64,000 nucleotides of DNA, from positions 2,232,001 to 2,296,000 of the forward strand of contig NZ_AP027368.1 in NCBI RefSeq assembly GCF_030296015.1. The letters are read 5' to 3'. Source of the stretch: Ferrimonas sp. YFM. GTDB lineage: Bacteria > Pseudomonadota > Gammaproteobacteria > Enterobacterales > Shewanellaceae. The notes beneath the pieces were generated by a model. The model had not been told where the DNA came from, searched no databases, and saw only the letters and a program-made list of their open reading frames with translations. This document shows positions 26,579 to 34,232 of this stretch, in pieces; the first letter of the stretch is position 1; every line of letters starts with the position of its first letter. The translations under genes and the position numbers were made by a program.

Positions 26579-27121
26579 ATAAAAGGCGGAAAAAAGCAAG
26601 GTCCGGCCAAGGACCAAACTCGCATCAACGGTGAAATTCGTGCTCGCGAAGTTCGACTGATTGATGCTGACGGTGAGCAAGCGGGTATCGTATCCGGCCG
26701 TGAAGCGGCAGAGCGAGCCCAGGAAGCAGGAATGGATCTGGTTGAGATCAGTCCAAACGCTGAGCCACCGGTTTGCCGGATCATGGACTACGGTAAGTTC
26801 CTTTACGAACAGGCTAAAAACCAGAAGGAACAGCGTAAAAAGACCAAGCGGATTCAGGTTAAGGAAGTTAAATTCCGTCCTGGAACCGATGAAGGCGACT
26901 ATCAGGTAAAACTACGCAACCTGACTCGCTTCTTGGAAGACGGAGACAAAGCGAAAATTACGCTGCGTTTCCGAGGTCGCGAAATGGCCCACCAGGATCT
27001 GGGACTGAAGCTGCTGAATCGTATTAAAGACGATCTGGCGGAACTGGCCCAGGTGGAGGCTTTCCCTAAAGTGGAAGGTCGCCAGGCGGTGATGGTCCTC
27101 GCGCCTAAGAAGAAACAGTAA
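26579..27121 (+). CDS. infC: translation initiation factor IF-3, apparent AUA start
   Basis: 180 residues if read from the ATA at 26579 (reading ATA AAA GGC GGA AAA), the exact place of the AUU start of E. coli infC. It has GGAGG 8 bases upstream at 26566-26570, overlapping the end of thrS. No ATG or GTG restores the conserved N-domain ([15 protein letters not shown]); the first ATG, at 26732, would remove 51 residues. IF-3 binds the 30S subunit and rejects non-standard start codons, and the E. coli gene uses its own poor start codon for autoregulation. The C-terminus PKKKQ is intact. Confidence 0.93.
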   Translation: MKGGKKQGPAKDQTRINGEIRAREVRLIDADGEQAGIVSGREAAERAQEAGMDLVEISPNAEPPVCRIMDYGKFLYEQAKNQKEQRKKTKRIQVKEVKFRPGTDEGDYQVKLRNLTRFLEDGDKAKITLRFRGREMAHQDLGLKLLNRIKDDLAELAQVEAFPKVEGRQAVMVLAPKKKQ

Positions 27122-27139
27122 GGCTTCCAAGTAACAACT

Positions 27140-27167
27140 CAGCCCAGTCGCTGACTGGGCTGTTTTT
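27140..27167 (+). terminator. terminator-like hairpin between infC and rpmI
   Basis: Stem CAGCCCAGTC/GACTGGGCTG followed by TTTTT, 19 bases after infC. rpmI lies beyond it, so it may be partial, an attenuator, or bypassed by a promoter in the A/T-rich stretch before rpmI. Confidence 0.75.
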
Positions 27168-27212
27168 GTTCGCCTTGCAGTTCTATTTTTTATTTACAAT
27201 GCGGAGTTTAGA

Positions 27213-27410
27213 ATGCCTAAGCTGAAAACCAATAAAGGTGCTGCTAAGCGTTTCAAGAAAACTGCCTCCGGCGGTTTCAAGCGCAAGCAGTCTCACCTGC
27301 GTCACATCCTGACCAAGAAGTCCACCAAGCGCAAGCGTCACCTGCGCTCCAAGCAAATGGTTGCTAAGTCTGACGTGGCTCAGATCCGCACCATGCTGCC
27401 GTACGCCTAA
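27213..27410 (+). CDS. rpmI: 50S ribosomal protein L35
   Basis: 65 residues, basic, starting [15 protein letters not shown] and with [18 protein letters not shown], the family core. A GCGGAG sits about 6 bases before the ATG. In E. coli, rpmI and rplT are repressed together by L20 binding to the rpmI leader; such a site was not verified here. Confidence 0.97.
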   Translation: MPKLKTNKGAAKRFKKTASGGFKRKQSHLRHILTKKSTKRKRHLRSKQMVAKSDVAQIRTMLPYA

Positions 27411-27424
27411 TTGGGAGGGATTAA

Positions 27425-27787
<363 letters not shown>

Positions 27788-27806
27788 GTTTTCTTACCTG
27801 GACAGG

Positions 27807-27832
27807 AAAAGGGACCCTAGGGTCCCTTTTTT
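27807..27832 (+). terminator. terminator of the thrS-infC-rpmI-rplT cluster
   Basis: Stem AAAGGGACC/GGTCCCTTT with a T-run, 20 bases after rplT. Confidence 0.9.
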
Positions 27833-27862
27833 AATGCTGGTAATACCTAAATTACAGGCAAT

Positions 27863-27890
27863 AAAAAAGCCGGCTAATGCCGGCTTTTTT
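27863..27890 (-). terminator. terminator of the Ala/Lys-rich protein gene
   Basis: Stem AAGCCGGC/GCCGGCTT with A- and T-runs on both sides, 12 bases after the minus-strand stop. It could work in both directions. Confidence 0.85.
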
Positions 27891-27901
27891 ATATTCTTTT
27901 A

Positions 27902-28243
27902 TTAGCGGTGACCGCGGGGCAGGGTGCTGCCCTGAGCCAGCTTTTGAGCCCACAATTGCTTGGGGGTCATGCCGCCGTTGCCGCTGGCTTTGGCCGCCTT
28001 CTTTGGAGCGGCTTTTTTAGCAGGCGCGCTCTTTTTAGGCTCGGCTTTAGGGGCCGCTTCAACGGGCGCAGCGCCGCCAGTCAGCTCTGTAACCATATCG
28101 GCCAGATCACCCAGACGCAGAGACTTGCCGCCATCTACTTTGAACCAGCTGCCTTTCTGCTCGATCTCAGGGGTCTTGCCGTGTTTCGCCAGGTACGCAT
28201 CATTAAGCTGCTGCAGTACCTCTTCCTTATTCAGTTTGGACAT
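27902..28243 (-). CDS. conserved hypothetical protein with basic Ala/Lys/Pro-rich linker
   Basis: 113 residues. A small N-terminal domain (1-57, ending SLRLGDLADMVTELTG) is followed by a low-complexity tail rich in Ala, Lys and Pro (58-88, with AKKAAPKKAAK) and a short C-terminal segment MTPKQLWAQKLAQ. No signal peptide or membrane segment is seen. The tail recalls histone H1-like or nucleoid-binding tails, but no function is established. It has its own terminator and is divergent from ybgI. Confidence 0.8.
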   Translation of the reverse strand: MSKLNKEEVLQQLNDAYLAKHGKTPEIEQKGSWFKVDGGKSLRLGDLADMVTELTGGAAPVEAAPKAEPKKSAPAKKAAPKKAAKASGNGGMTPKQLWAQKLAQGSTLPRGHR

Positions 28244-28535
28244 ATTGTTTTAAAACCTTTGTCTTTTCGCCGACTCGGGCTGATATTTCAGCCTGTCTTT
28301 ATACCGATTTCGGGGCAATTTGTCTAATAATTGCCACAAAAAAACGGTGGATTTGCGATTTGCCCCATTAAAACTCAGCTTTTGACCGTCCTGGCTATTT
28401 TTCGCCAAATAACCGGCCATGGAATTAACCCAGTGCGGTGTTTCGTCAAAACTAAAGAGCCAGGGTATTTATTGGAAAATGGGCAGGAGAACCAAGTACA
28501 CTTAACTTATTCCTCGGCACATGAATTGATGAAAG

Positions 28536-29291
28536 ATGAAAAGAGTTGAGTTAATCGAGATCCTGGATCAGCTGCTGACCCCCTGGAAGTTCAAGGACTA
28601 CGCTCCCAATGGGCTTCAGGTAGAGGGGCGCAGTGAAGTGAGCCACATTGTGACTGCCGTGACCGCCGGTCAGGCCGCCATCGATGCGGCCATTGAACTG
28701 GGGGCGGACACCTTGTTGGTTCATCATGGCTACTTCTGGAAAGGGGAGAACCAGGTGATCACCGGCATGAAACGAAACCGAATCAAGGCGCTGTTGGACA
28801 ACAACATCAACCTGGTTGGCTATCATCTTCCCCTGGACGCCCATCCGACTCTGGGTAACAACGCCAGATTGGCGCAGGCCCTGGGCCTGGAACTTGCCGG
28901 CCCCATGGAGTTGGGCAATGAACTCTCCATACCGGTCTGGGGCAAGTTCGAGCCGCCGGTATCAGAATCGGAGCTGTGCGACAGAATTGCCAAGGCGCTG
29001 GGCCGCACTCCTCTGTGCATCAGTGGCCATGACAGAAAAATAGCCACCCTTGGGATCTGCACCGGCGGAGCCCCGGATTATATCGACCTGGCGGCCAGTC
29101 TGAATCTCGACGGCTATCTGTCCGGTGAAGTGGCGGAGCGTACCTATTACAGTGCCAAGGAGCAGGGGGTCAGTTACTTTGCCGCTGGCCATCACGCCAC
29201 AGAACGGGGTGGGGTTCAGGCCTTGGGCCAGTATCTGGCAGACAACCATGGACTGAAGGTGACCTTTATCGACTGTGATAATCCGGTCTGA
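28536..29291 (+). CDS. ybgI: Nif3-like dinuclear metal-centre protein YbgI
   Basis: 251 residues, standard for YbgI (GTP cyclohydrolase I type 2/NIF3 family). Metal ligands are visible in VHHGYFWKG (His-His near 63-64), LPLDAHP and the C-terminal GHHATERGG. The protein forms a toroidal hexamer with two metals per subunit. The true substrate is unsettled, and the cyclohydrolase label is by homology only. A terminator follows closely. Confidence 0.93.
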   Translation: MKRVELIEILDQLLTPWKFKDYAPNGLQVEGRSEVSHIVTAVTAGQAAIDAAIELGADTLLVHHGYFWKGENQVITGMKRNRIKALLDNNINLVGYHLPLDAHPTLGNNARLAQALGLELAGPMELGNELSIPVWGKFEPPVSESELCDRIAKALGRTPLCISGHDRKIATLGICTGGAPDYIDLAASLNLDGYLSGEVAERTYYSAKEQGVSYFAAGHHATERGGVQALGQYLADNHGLKVTFIDCDNPV

Positions 29292-29297
29292 TTCATC

Positions 29298-29324
29298 AAA
29301 AAGGGCGCCGATGGGCGCCCTTTT
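29298..29324 (+). terminator. terminator of ybgI
   Basis: Stem AAAGGGCGCC with GGGCGCCCTTTT after the stop. ttcA converges on it from the other side. Confidence 0.85.
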
Positions 29325-29344
29325 CATATAACGGTTACCAGAGA

Positions 29345-30271
29345 TCAGGGTTGGTGCACCTGAACCACGTCGATTCGACTGGCCTGATCCAGGTCGATGT
29401 GACCGCTGTTGTCCGCATCGAAGAAATCGAAGGCAGGCAGGTCCGCTTCAGCCACCTCACCACTGGGTGCCGCGTTGGGGTCGGCGTTGAGTTGGGTAAA
29501 GTCGAACAGTTCCCGGTCCACCAGTTGCGAGGGCGCTACGTTCTGCATCGCGGTAAAGATGGTCTCAATGCGGCCGGGGAACTGCTTATCCCACCCCTTG
29601 AGCATCTCTTTTACCTGTTTGCGCTTCAGGTTTTCCTGAGATCCGCACAGATTGCAGGGGATGATGGGGAAGGATTTGAGCTCGGCGTATTCACTGATGT
29701 CCTTTTCACGGGCATAGGCCAGAGGACGAATCACCACGTTGGCGCCGTCATCGGACAGCAGCTTGGGTGGCATGGACTTGAGCTTACCGCCGAAGAACAT
29801 GTTGAGGAACAGAGTCTCAATCATGTCATCCCTGTGGTGACCCAGGGCGATCTTGGTGGCACCGATGCGCTGGGCAAAACCATACAGGGTGCCACGGCGA
29901 AGCCTGGAACAGAGAGAGCAGGTGGTCTTGCCTTCGGGAATCTTATCCTTGACGATGGAGTAGGTGTCCTTCTCCAGGATGTGGTAGGCCACGCCCAGGC
30001 TGTCCAGATAGGCGGGCAGCACATCTTCCGGGAAACCTGGCTGCTTCTGATCCAGGTTGACCGCCACCAGCTTGAAGTCCACCGGTGCGCGGTGCTGAAG
30101 ATTCAGCAGGATGTCCAGCATGGTATAGCTGTCCTTACCACCGGAGAGACACACCATCACCACATCGCCATCTTCAATCATACGGTAATCTTCGATGGCA
30201 CTGCCCACCTCACGACGAAGGCGCTTCTGCAGTTTGTTCAGACGGGTTTTCTGCTTCTGGGTAAGTTCCAC
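29345..30271 (-). CDS. ttcA: tRNA 2-thiocytidine biosynthesis protein TtcA
   Basis: 308 residues from the GTG at 30271, chosen for a GAGG 6 bases upstream; a TTG at 30283 is in frame but has no site. The ATP-binding PP-loop SGGKDS lies at 43-48, followed by the iron-sulfur cysteines in CSLC (about 118-121) and a later CNLC. TtcA thiolates cytidine 32 of several tRNAs. A C-terminal extension rich in Asp and Ala (after about 255) goes beyond the E. coli core. It has no promoter-sharing partner and ends against ybgI. Confidence 0.95.
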   Translation of the reverse strand: MELTQKQKTRLNKLQKRLRREVGSAIEDYRMIEDGDVVMVCLSGGKDSYTMLDILLNLQHRAPVDFKLVAVNLDQKQPGFPEDVLPAYLDSLGVAYHILEKDTYSIVKDKIPEGKTTCSLCSRLRRGTLYGFAQRIGATKIALGHHRDDMIETLFLNMFFGGKLKSMPPKLLSDDGANVVIRPLAYAREKDISEYAELKSFPIIPCNLCGSQENLKRKQVKEMLKGWDKQFPGRIETIFTAMQNVAPSQLVDRELFDFTQLNADPNAAPSGEVAEADLPAFDFFDADNSGHIDLDQASRIDVVQVHQP

Positions 30272-30345
30272 TCCATACCTCAATATGCTGTCAATTTGGG
30301 GCTGGCATTATCCCCGTTAGGGGAGGGCGGGTAAAGGCTCTGCCA

Positions 30346-30375
30346 TAAAAAAACGCGGCTTATGCCGCGTCTTTT
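30346..30375 (-). terminator. terminator of uspE
   Basis: Stem ACGCGGC/GCCGCGT, with a run of seven T on the minus strand. Confidence 0.85.
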
Positions 30376-30453
30376 CCTGGCTTGCTGTCGGTTTGTAGCC
30401 AGCCACCGGGAGTTTGACTGCTCCCTAGGCGATCCGCGTGACTCTCCGCCAGT

Positions 30454-31380
30454 TTAATCGGCCAGTGGACAAACAAAGCTCTTGGGTTTAAAGGCCACCA
30501 GGTCGCATTCCAGGCTGTCGATAACATGCTCCGCCGTGTTGCCTATGAGGGCGGCAGACAGGCCGCTGCGTCCCACAGTGCCCAGCATCACCAATTCGGC
30601 GTCCAGCTCACGGGCCAGCTCAGGAATCACGTCTTCGGGCAAGCCTTCCAGCACATGGCAACGGCCATGGTCGATGCCGTGGCGGTCAGCCAGTGCTTCG
30701 ATGCGCTGGGTATGGTGCTGCTTGATGGACTGGTTGTAGGCGTGGGCATCGAAATCGGGCAACTCGATGGCGATGTTGACCGGGGTGCCTGGGTAGCCGT
30801 TGACCAGATGGACCCTGGCATCGATCACTGTGGCCAGCTTCACCGCATTGGAGACGATGCGATCGTTGAGTTCCTGATGCTCTTCATCGTCCGCGGCTAC
30901 ATTGACCGCCGCCAGGATGTTGCCGTCCGCCGGCCAGTCGTGCTCTTTGACCAGTAGCACAGGCACAGGTGCCTTGCGCAGCAGGTGCCAGTCGGTAGGA
31001 GTGAAGATCACCGACTTGAGTTTATCGTGGGCGTGGGTGCTCTTGATGATGTAGGCGATGTCATTATTGAGCACATGGTTGATGATGCTTTCGAAAGGAC
31101 GATTGTGCCACACCACTTCGTAGTTGACGTCCAGTCCGTCGGCAATCAGGGGCTCGGCCAACTGTTCCAGCCATTTTCTTCGCTGAGTCACCACACCATT
31201 TCTCATGGCATCTCTCTCCTCCTGAGACAACATGGAGGTCATCTCATAGGAGAAATCGAAGATACTGAGGAAGAGGGTTAATCGGGCTCCGGCACAGCGG
31301 GCCAGATGTGCGGCCCTCTCCAACGCGGGTTGATCATCCCGGCTGGGGTCGATGACAACAAGAAATCGTTCGCTGCTCAT
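30454..31380 (-). CDS. uspE: universal stress protein UspE (copy 1)
   Basis: 308 residues made of two tandem Usp domains (about 1-150 and 155-300). The second carries the GTVGRSGLSAALIGNTAEHV nucleotide-loop region. UspE is a cytoplasmic stress and motility-adhesion protein of E. coli, where it lies next to fnr as here. AGGAG precedes the ATG. An Fnr-like box lies 68 bases upstream. A paralogue of exactly the same length precedes it. Confidence 0.93.
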   Translation of the reverse strand: MSSERFLVVIDPSRDDQPALERAAHLARCAGARLTLFLSIFDFSYEMTSMLSQEERDAMRNGVVTQRRKWLEQLAEPLIADGLDVNYEVVWHNRPFESIINHVLNNDIAYIIKSTHAHDKLKSVIFTPTDWHLLRKAPVPVLLVKEHDWPADGNILAAVNVAADDEEHQELNDRIVSNAVKLATVIDARVHLVNGYPGTPVNIAIELPDFDAHAYNQSIKQHHTQRIEALADRHGIDHGRCHVLEGLPEDVIPELARELDAELVMLGTVGRSGLSAALIGNTAEHVIDSLECDLVAFKPKSFVCPLAD

Positions 31381-31441
31381 AAAGCTCTCCTAACTTTGTG
31401 TCCCTCACCAATATCCTTGCATGGAAGGGCGGGTCATTCCT

Positions 31442-31455
31442 TTGTTTCAGATCAA
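31442..31455 (-). promoter_or_regulatory. Fnr-like box upstream of uspE copy 1
   Basis: TTGTTTCAGATCAA differs at one base from TTGAT-N4-ATCAA. Its centre is about 68 bases before the start codon, which would suit an activated promoter with a weak -10 near 31410-31415. Confidence 0.45.
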
Positions 31456-31527
31456 CGGAGCCCTGTGTGGCTCTCACCTGAATCTAGAGTATCACTTCTA
31501 ACTGAATTTCAAAGGCTTAATCCGATA

Positions 31528-31550
31528 GAAAAAGGGGGCAATCGCCCCCT
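31528..31550 (-). terminator. terminator of uspE copy 2
   Basis: Stem AGGGGGC/GCCCCCT just after the stop at 31556, with T's on the minus strand. Confidence 0.8.
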
Positions 31551-31555
31551 AACAC

Positions 31556-32482
31556 TCAGGCAAGCGGAGAGTTGAAGGAACCGGGTTTCAGGGCAAGCAG
31601 GTCGCAGCCTATGTTGTAGATCACGTGCTCGGCGGTGCTGCCCAGCAGGGTGGCGGTGATCCCCTGTTCCCCTATGGTGCCCAGCACCACCAACTCGGCG
31701 TCGATATCCTGGGACACGGCAACAATGACCTCTTCCGGGTCTCCCTGGCGGGCATGGCACTGATCAGCGGGGATGCCGTACTTGCTGCCCAGCTCTTCCA
31801 GATGCTCCTGATGCTGCTTACTTACCGAGATGTTGAATCCCAGGTTGTTGAACTCAGGCTGTTCAATAAACAGATTATCCGGCAGCCCCGGGTAACCGTT
31901 GACCAGGTGCACCTTGGCGTCGATCAGCTCTGCCAGGCTGTTGCAGGTCTGGATGATGCGTTCATTGAGCTCCTGATGCACCCGGTCTTCCGCATCGATG
32001 TCGATGGCGGCCAGAATTTTGCCGTCTTTCGGCCAGTCGTGATCCTTGACCATCAACACCGGCACCGGTGCCTTACGGATCAGGTGCCAATCGGTGGGGG
32101 TAAAGAAGGTGGCGGTCAGCCGGCCGCTGCCCTCCTGGGTACTTTTAACGATGTAGGAGATGTCATTGTCCAAAACGTAGCGGATGATCGCTTCAAAGGG
32201 ACGGTCGTGCCACTCCACCTTGGCTTCGACATTGATGCCCTGCTGTTGCAGCGGGGCCACCAACTCTTCGACCTGGCGGTGGTGCTTTTCGATGAGTCCC
32301 TCTCGAAGCGCTTCGCGCTCGGTTTTCGAGAGTAGGGCGGTTTTCTCGTAGGAGAGATTAAAAATCACGGAAAACAAAGTGATGGGGGCGCCAGTTGCGC
32401 GGGCCATGTGGAGAGCCCGATCCAGCGCGGGTTGTTCAACCCTGTCCGGGTCGACAACCACCAGGAGTCGTTTGCTGCTCAT
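31556..32482 (-). CDS. universal stress protein UspE paralogue (copy 2)
   Basis: 308 residues from the ATG at 32482, with GAGG upstream; an earlier in-frame ATG at 32512 has no site. Two Usp domains, aligning throughout with copy 1 (shared FTPTDWHLIRKAPVPVL, HLVNGYPG and the GTIGEQGITATLLGSTAEH loop). It lies between fnr and copy 1, so it is probably the product of a local tandem duplication. A 16-base perfect palindrome centred 40 bases upstream suggests separate control. Confidence 0.92.
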   Translation of the reverse strand: MSSKRLLVVVDPDRVEQPALDRALHMARATGAPITLFSVIFNLSYEKTALLSKTEREALREGLIEKHHRQVEELVAPLQQQGINVEAKVEWHDRPFEAIIRYVLDNDISYIVKSTQEGSGRLTATFFTPTDWHLIRKAPVPVLMVKDHDWPKDGKILAAIDIDAEDRVHQELNERIIQTCNSLAELIDAKVHLVNGYPGLPDNLFIEQPEFNNLGFNISVSKQHQEHLEELGSKYGIPADQCHARQGDPEEVIVAVSQDIDAELVVLGTIGEQGITATLLGSTAEHVIYNIGCDLLALKPGSFNSPLA

Positions 32483-32514
32483 AACTGCCTCGTCAGATTT
32501 CGGACACTGCACTG

Positions 32515-32530
32515 TTTGTTCTAGAACAAA
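32515..32530. promoter_or_regulatory. 16-bp perfect palindrome upstream of uspE copy 2
   Basis: TTTGTTCTAGAACAAA reads the same on both strands and is centred 40 bases before the start codon. It is not an Fnr, LexA (gammaproteobacterial) or Crp site. The cognate regulator is unknown. Confidence 0.5.
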
Positions 32531-32558
32531 ATGGGCCAGTTCGCGAATCTGTGAAACA

Positions 32559-32582
32559 GAAAGGGCACCTTTCGGTGCCCTG
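32559..32582 (-). terminator. hairpin overlapping the fnr 3' end
   Basis: Stem AGGGCACC/GGTGCCCT starts 4 bases after the fnr stop. The T-run is weak, so termination is only likely. Confidence 0.6.
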
Positions 32583-32585
32583 TTT

Positions 32586-33332
32586 TTATCGTGCGATGCG
32601 GGCGTTGCCCGCCAGGTCCGACAACCTCTCTAAATCGAGAATGGTGATGTACTTACCCTTTACTTCGATGAGGCCGGACTTCTGGAAGCGCCCAAGCAGA
32701 CGACTGATGGTCTCAACGGTCAGCCCCAGGTAGTTACCAATGTCACCCCGGGTCATGGTCAGTCGAAACTCACGACTGGAGAAGCCGCGATTGCCGAAGC
32801 GTTTGGCCAGGTTGCTGATGAAGGCGGCGAGGCGCTCCTCGGCATTTTTCTTCGACAGCAACAGAATCATCTCCTGGTCGCCCATGATCTCGTTGCTCAT
32901 CAAGCGCATGATCTGCTGGCGCAAGCGTGGCATGGCGCCGCTCAGCTGGTCCAGCGTCTCGTAGGGGATTTCGCACACCATGGCGGTTTCCAGCGCCTGG
33001 GCAAAACTTTGGTGCTGTTCGGAGTGGATACCATCGAAACCGATGACATCGCCGGCCAGGTGGAAGCCGGTGATCTGTTCGTCGCCGTTTTCGGTGATGG
33101 TGTAGGATTTGATGGTGCCCGATCGGATGGCAAACAGACTCTTAAGGGGCTCCCCCGACTGAATCAGGATCTCACCCTTCTGAATGGGTTTTTTTCGTTC
33201 GATAATGGCGTCTAGCTTGTCCAGCTCATTGGCATTGAGCGTGAACGGGATGCAGAGTTCCGACATGCTGCAATCGTGGCAGTGAATAGCACAGCCACCG
33301 AACGCCGTCCTTTTAGCGCGATTGTTATCCAA
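32586..33332 (-). CDS. fnr: oxygen-sensing transcriptional regulator Fnr (EtrA)
   Basis: 248 residues. It has the cluster cysteines C18, C21 and C27 in [15 protein letters not shown] plus C120 in TAMVCEIP, a cyclic-nucleotide-like sensor fold, the dimer helix, and a C-terminal helix-turn-helix with [17 protein letters not shown]. It is the anaerobic regulator with a 4Fe-4S cluster. The start is a TTG at 33332: an in-frame stop lies seven codons before it and the next ATG would remove the cysteines. It lies between the cco genes and the uspE pair, matching the Fnr-like boxes on both sides. Confidence 0.97.
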   Translation of the reverse strand: MDNNRAKRTAFGGCAIHCHDCSMSELCIPFTLNANELDKLDAIIERKKPIQKGEILIQSGEPLKSLFAIRSGTIKSYTITENGDEQITGFHLAGDVIGFDGIHSEQHQSFAQALETAMVCEIPYETLDQLSGAMPRLRQQIMRLMSNEIMGDQEMILLLSKKNAEERLAAFISNLAKRFGNRGFSSREFRLTMTRGDIGNYLGLTVETISRLLGRFQKSGLIEVKGKYITILDLERLSDLAGNARIAR

Positions 33333-33391
33333 GGCTCTTTCCCGATTGGGTCAACTCACTACACATGGTAAACCAAAACAATCTCTCGACG

Positions 33392-34081
33392 CTAGAAAAA
33401 TTGACCTAGCGCAATGACCAGGGTGTGCACACCGTAACCGATCAACAGTAGGGCGCTCACTAATTTGAACCCTTTGTTAACCAAAACTTTTTTAAAAGCG
33501 TCAGCGGCGGCGCCCACCAGGAACATACTGGGCAGAGTGCCCAGGCCGAAGAAGGTCATCGCCACAACCGTGTCGGTCATGCTGCCCAGGGAGAGGGCCC
33601 AGATCAACGTGGAGTACACCAGGCCGCAGGGAAGCCAACCCCAGAGCATGCCGGCGGCCAAGGCTTTAGTGGGAGAGGTCACAGGCAACTGCTTGCGCGC
33701 CATGGGAGCCAGACGGCTCCACAGGGGTTTGCCCAGACGTTCCACCACCACCAGGGCGGAGGAGAAATTCGCCAGATACAACCCCATGAGGATCAGCATG
33801 ATTCCGGCAAGAAACCTCAGCCCGGCCAACCAGTGGTCCACCCCGAACAGAACGCCGATGCCACCGGCCAGTGAGGCCAGCAGGGCACCGGCTGCGGCGT
33901 AGCTGACCACCCGGCCAAGGTTGTAGGCGCCCAGCAGCCCCATGCGCTTACCCAGATTCATCTGGTCTCTGGCAGGCAGGCCATGACTGAGAGCGGCCAT
34001 GATGCCACCGCACATGCCGACGCAGTGCGCCGAGCCGAGCAGCCCTATGGAGAGGGCGGCCCACAGACTGAGGTCATTCAT
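33392..34081 (-). CDS. TauE/SafE-family (DsbD-like) membrane protein of the cco cluster
   Basis: 229 residues from the ATG at 34081, which overlaps the end of ccoS by 8 bases. Six or so hydrophobic segments, with GSAHCVGMCGGI near 15-26 and GWLPCGLVYS in the second half. Proteins of this family follow ccoS in many bacteria and resemble the membrane part of DsbD/CcdA. A role in thiol or copper handling during oxidase assembly is inferred from the cysteines and the position. A longer start (34141) runs back through ccoS and is rejected. Confidence 0.85.
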   Translation of the reverse strand: MNDLSLWAALSIGLLGSAHCVGMCGGIMAALSHGLPARDQMNLGKRMGLLGAYNLGRVVSYAAAGALLASLAGGIGVLFGVDHWLAGLRFLAGIMLILMGLYLANFSSALVVVERLGKPLWSRLAPMARKQLPVTSPTKALAAGMLWGWLPCGLVYSTLIWALSLGSMTDTVVAMTFFGLGTLPSMFLVGAAADAFKKVLVNKGFKLVSALLLIGYGVHTLVIALGQFF

Positions 34082-34232
34082 TGCGATCTTTCTGCTCGTC
34101 GTCAAACAGGATGCTGGAGCCCTGTCGGTCCAGATCCTCAAACTGATCGGATTTCACCGCCCAGAAGAACACCATGACCGCGATGATGACAAACAGGATG
34201 GCGACGGGGATCAGGGTAAAGATAATGCTCAT
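34074..34232 (-). CDS. ccoS: cbb3 oxidase maturation protein CcoS
   Basis: 52 residues: one N-terminal membrane helix (MSIIFTLIPVAILFVIIAVM) and then a short charged tail with WAVKSDQFEDLDRQG, a family hallmark. The ATG overlaps the ccoI stop (ATGA). CcoS is needed for cofactor insertion into the cbb3 oxidase. Confidence 0.93.
   Translation of the reverse strand: MSIIFTLIPVAILFVIIAVMVFFWAVKSDQFEDLDRQGSSILFDDEQKDRNE

Noticed and set aside
32515..32530. LexA (SOS) box
   Set aside because: The gammaproteobacterial CTGT-N8-ACAG spacing is not met; the palindrome is a different motif.
33387..33405. Fnr-like TTGAC-N4-GCAA near the start of the fnr upstream gap
   Set aside because: It overlaps the end of the TauE-like gene and has mismatches in both arms.
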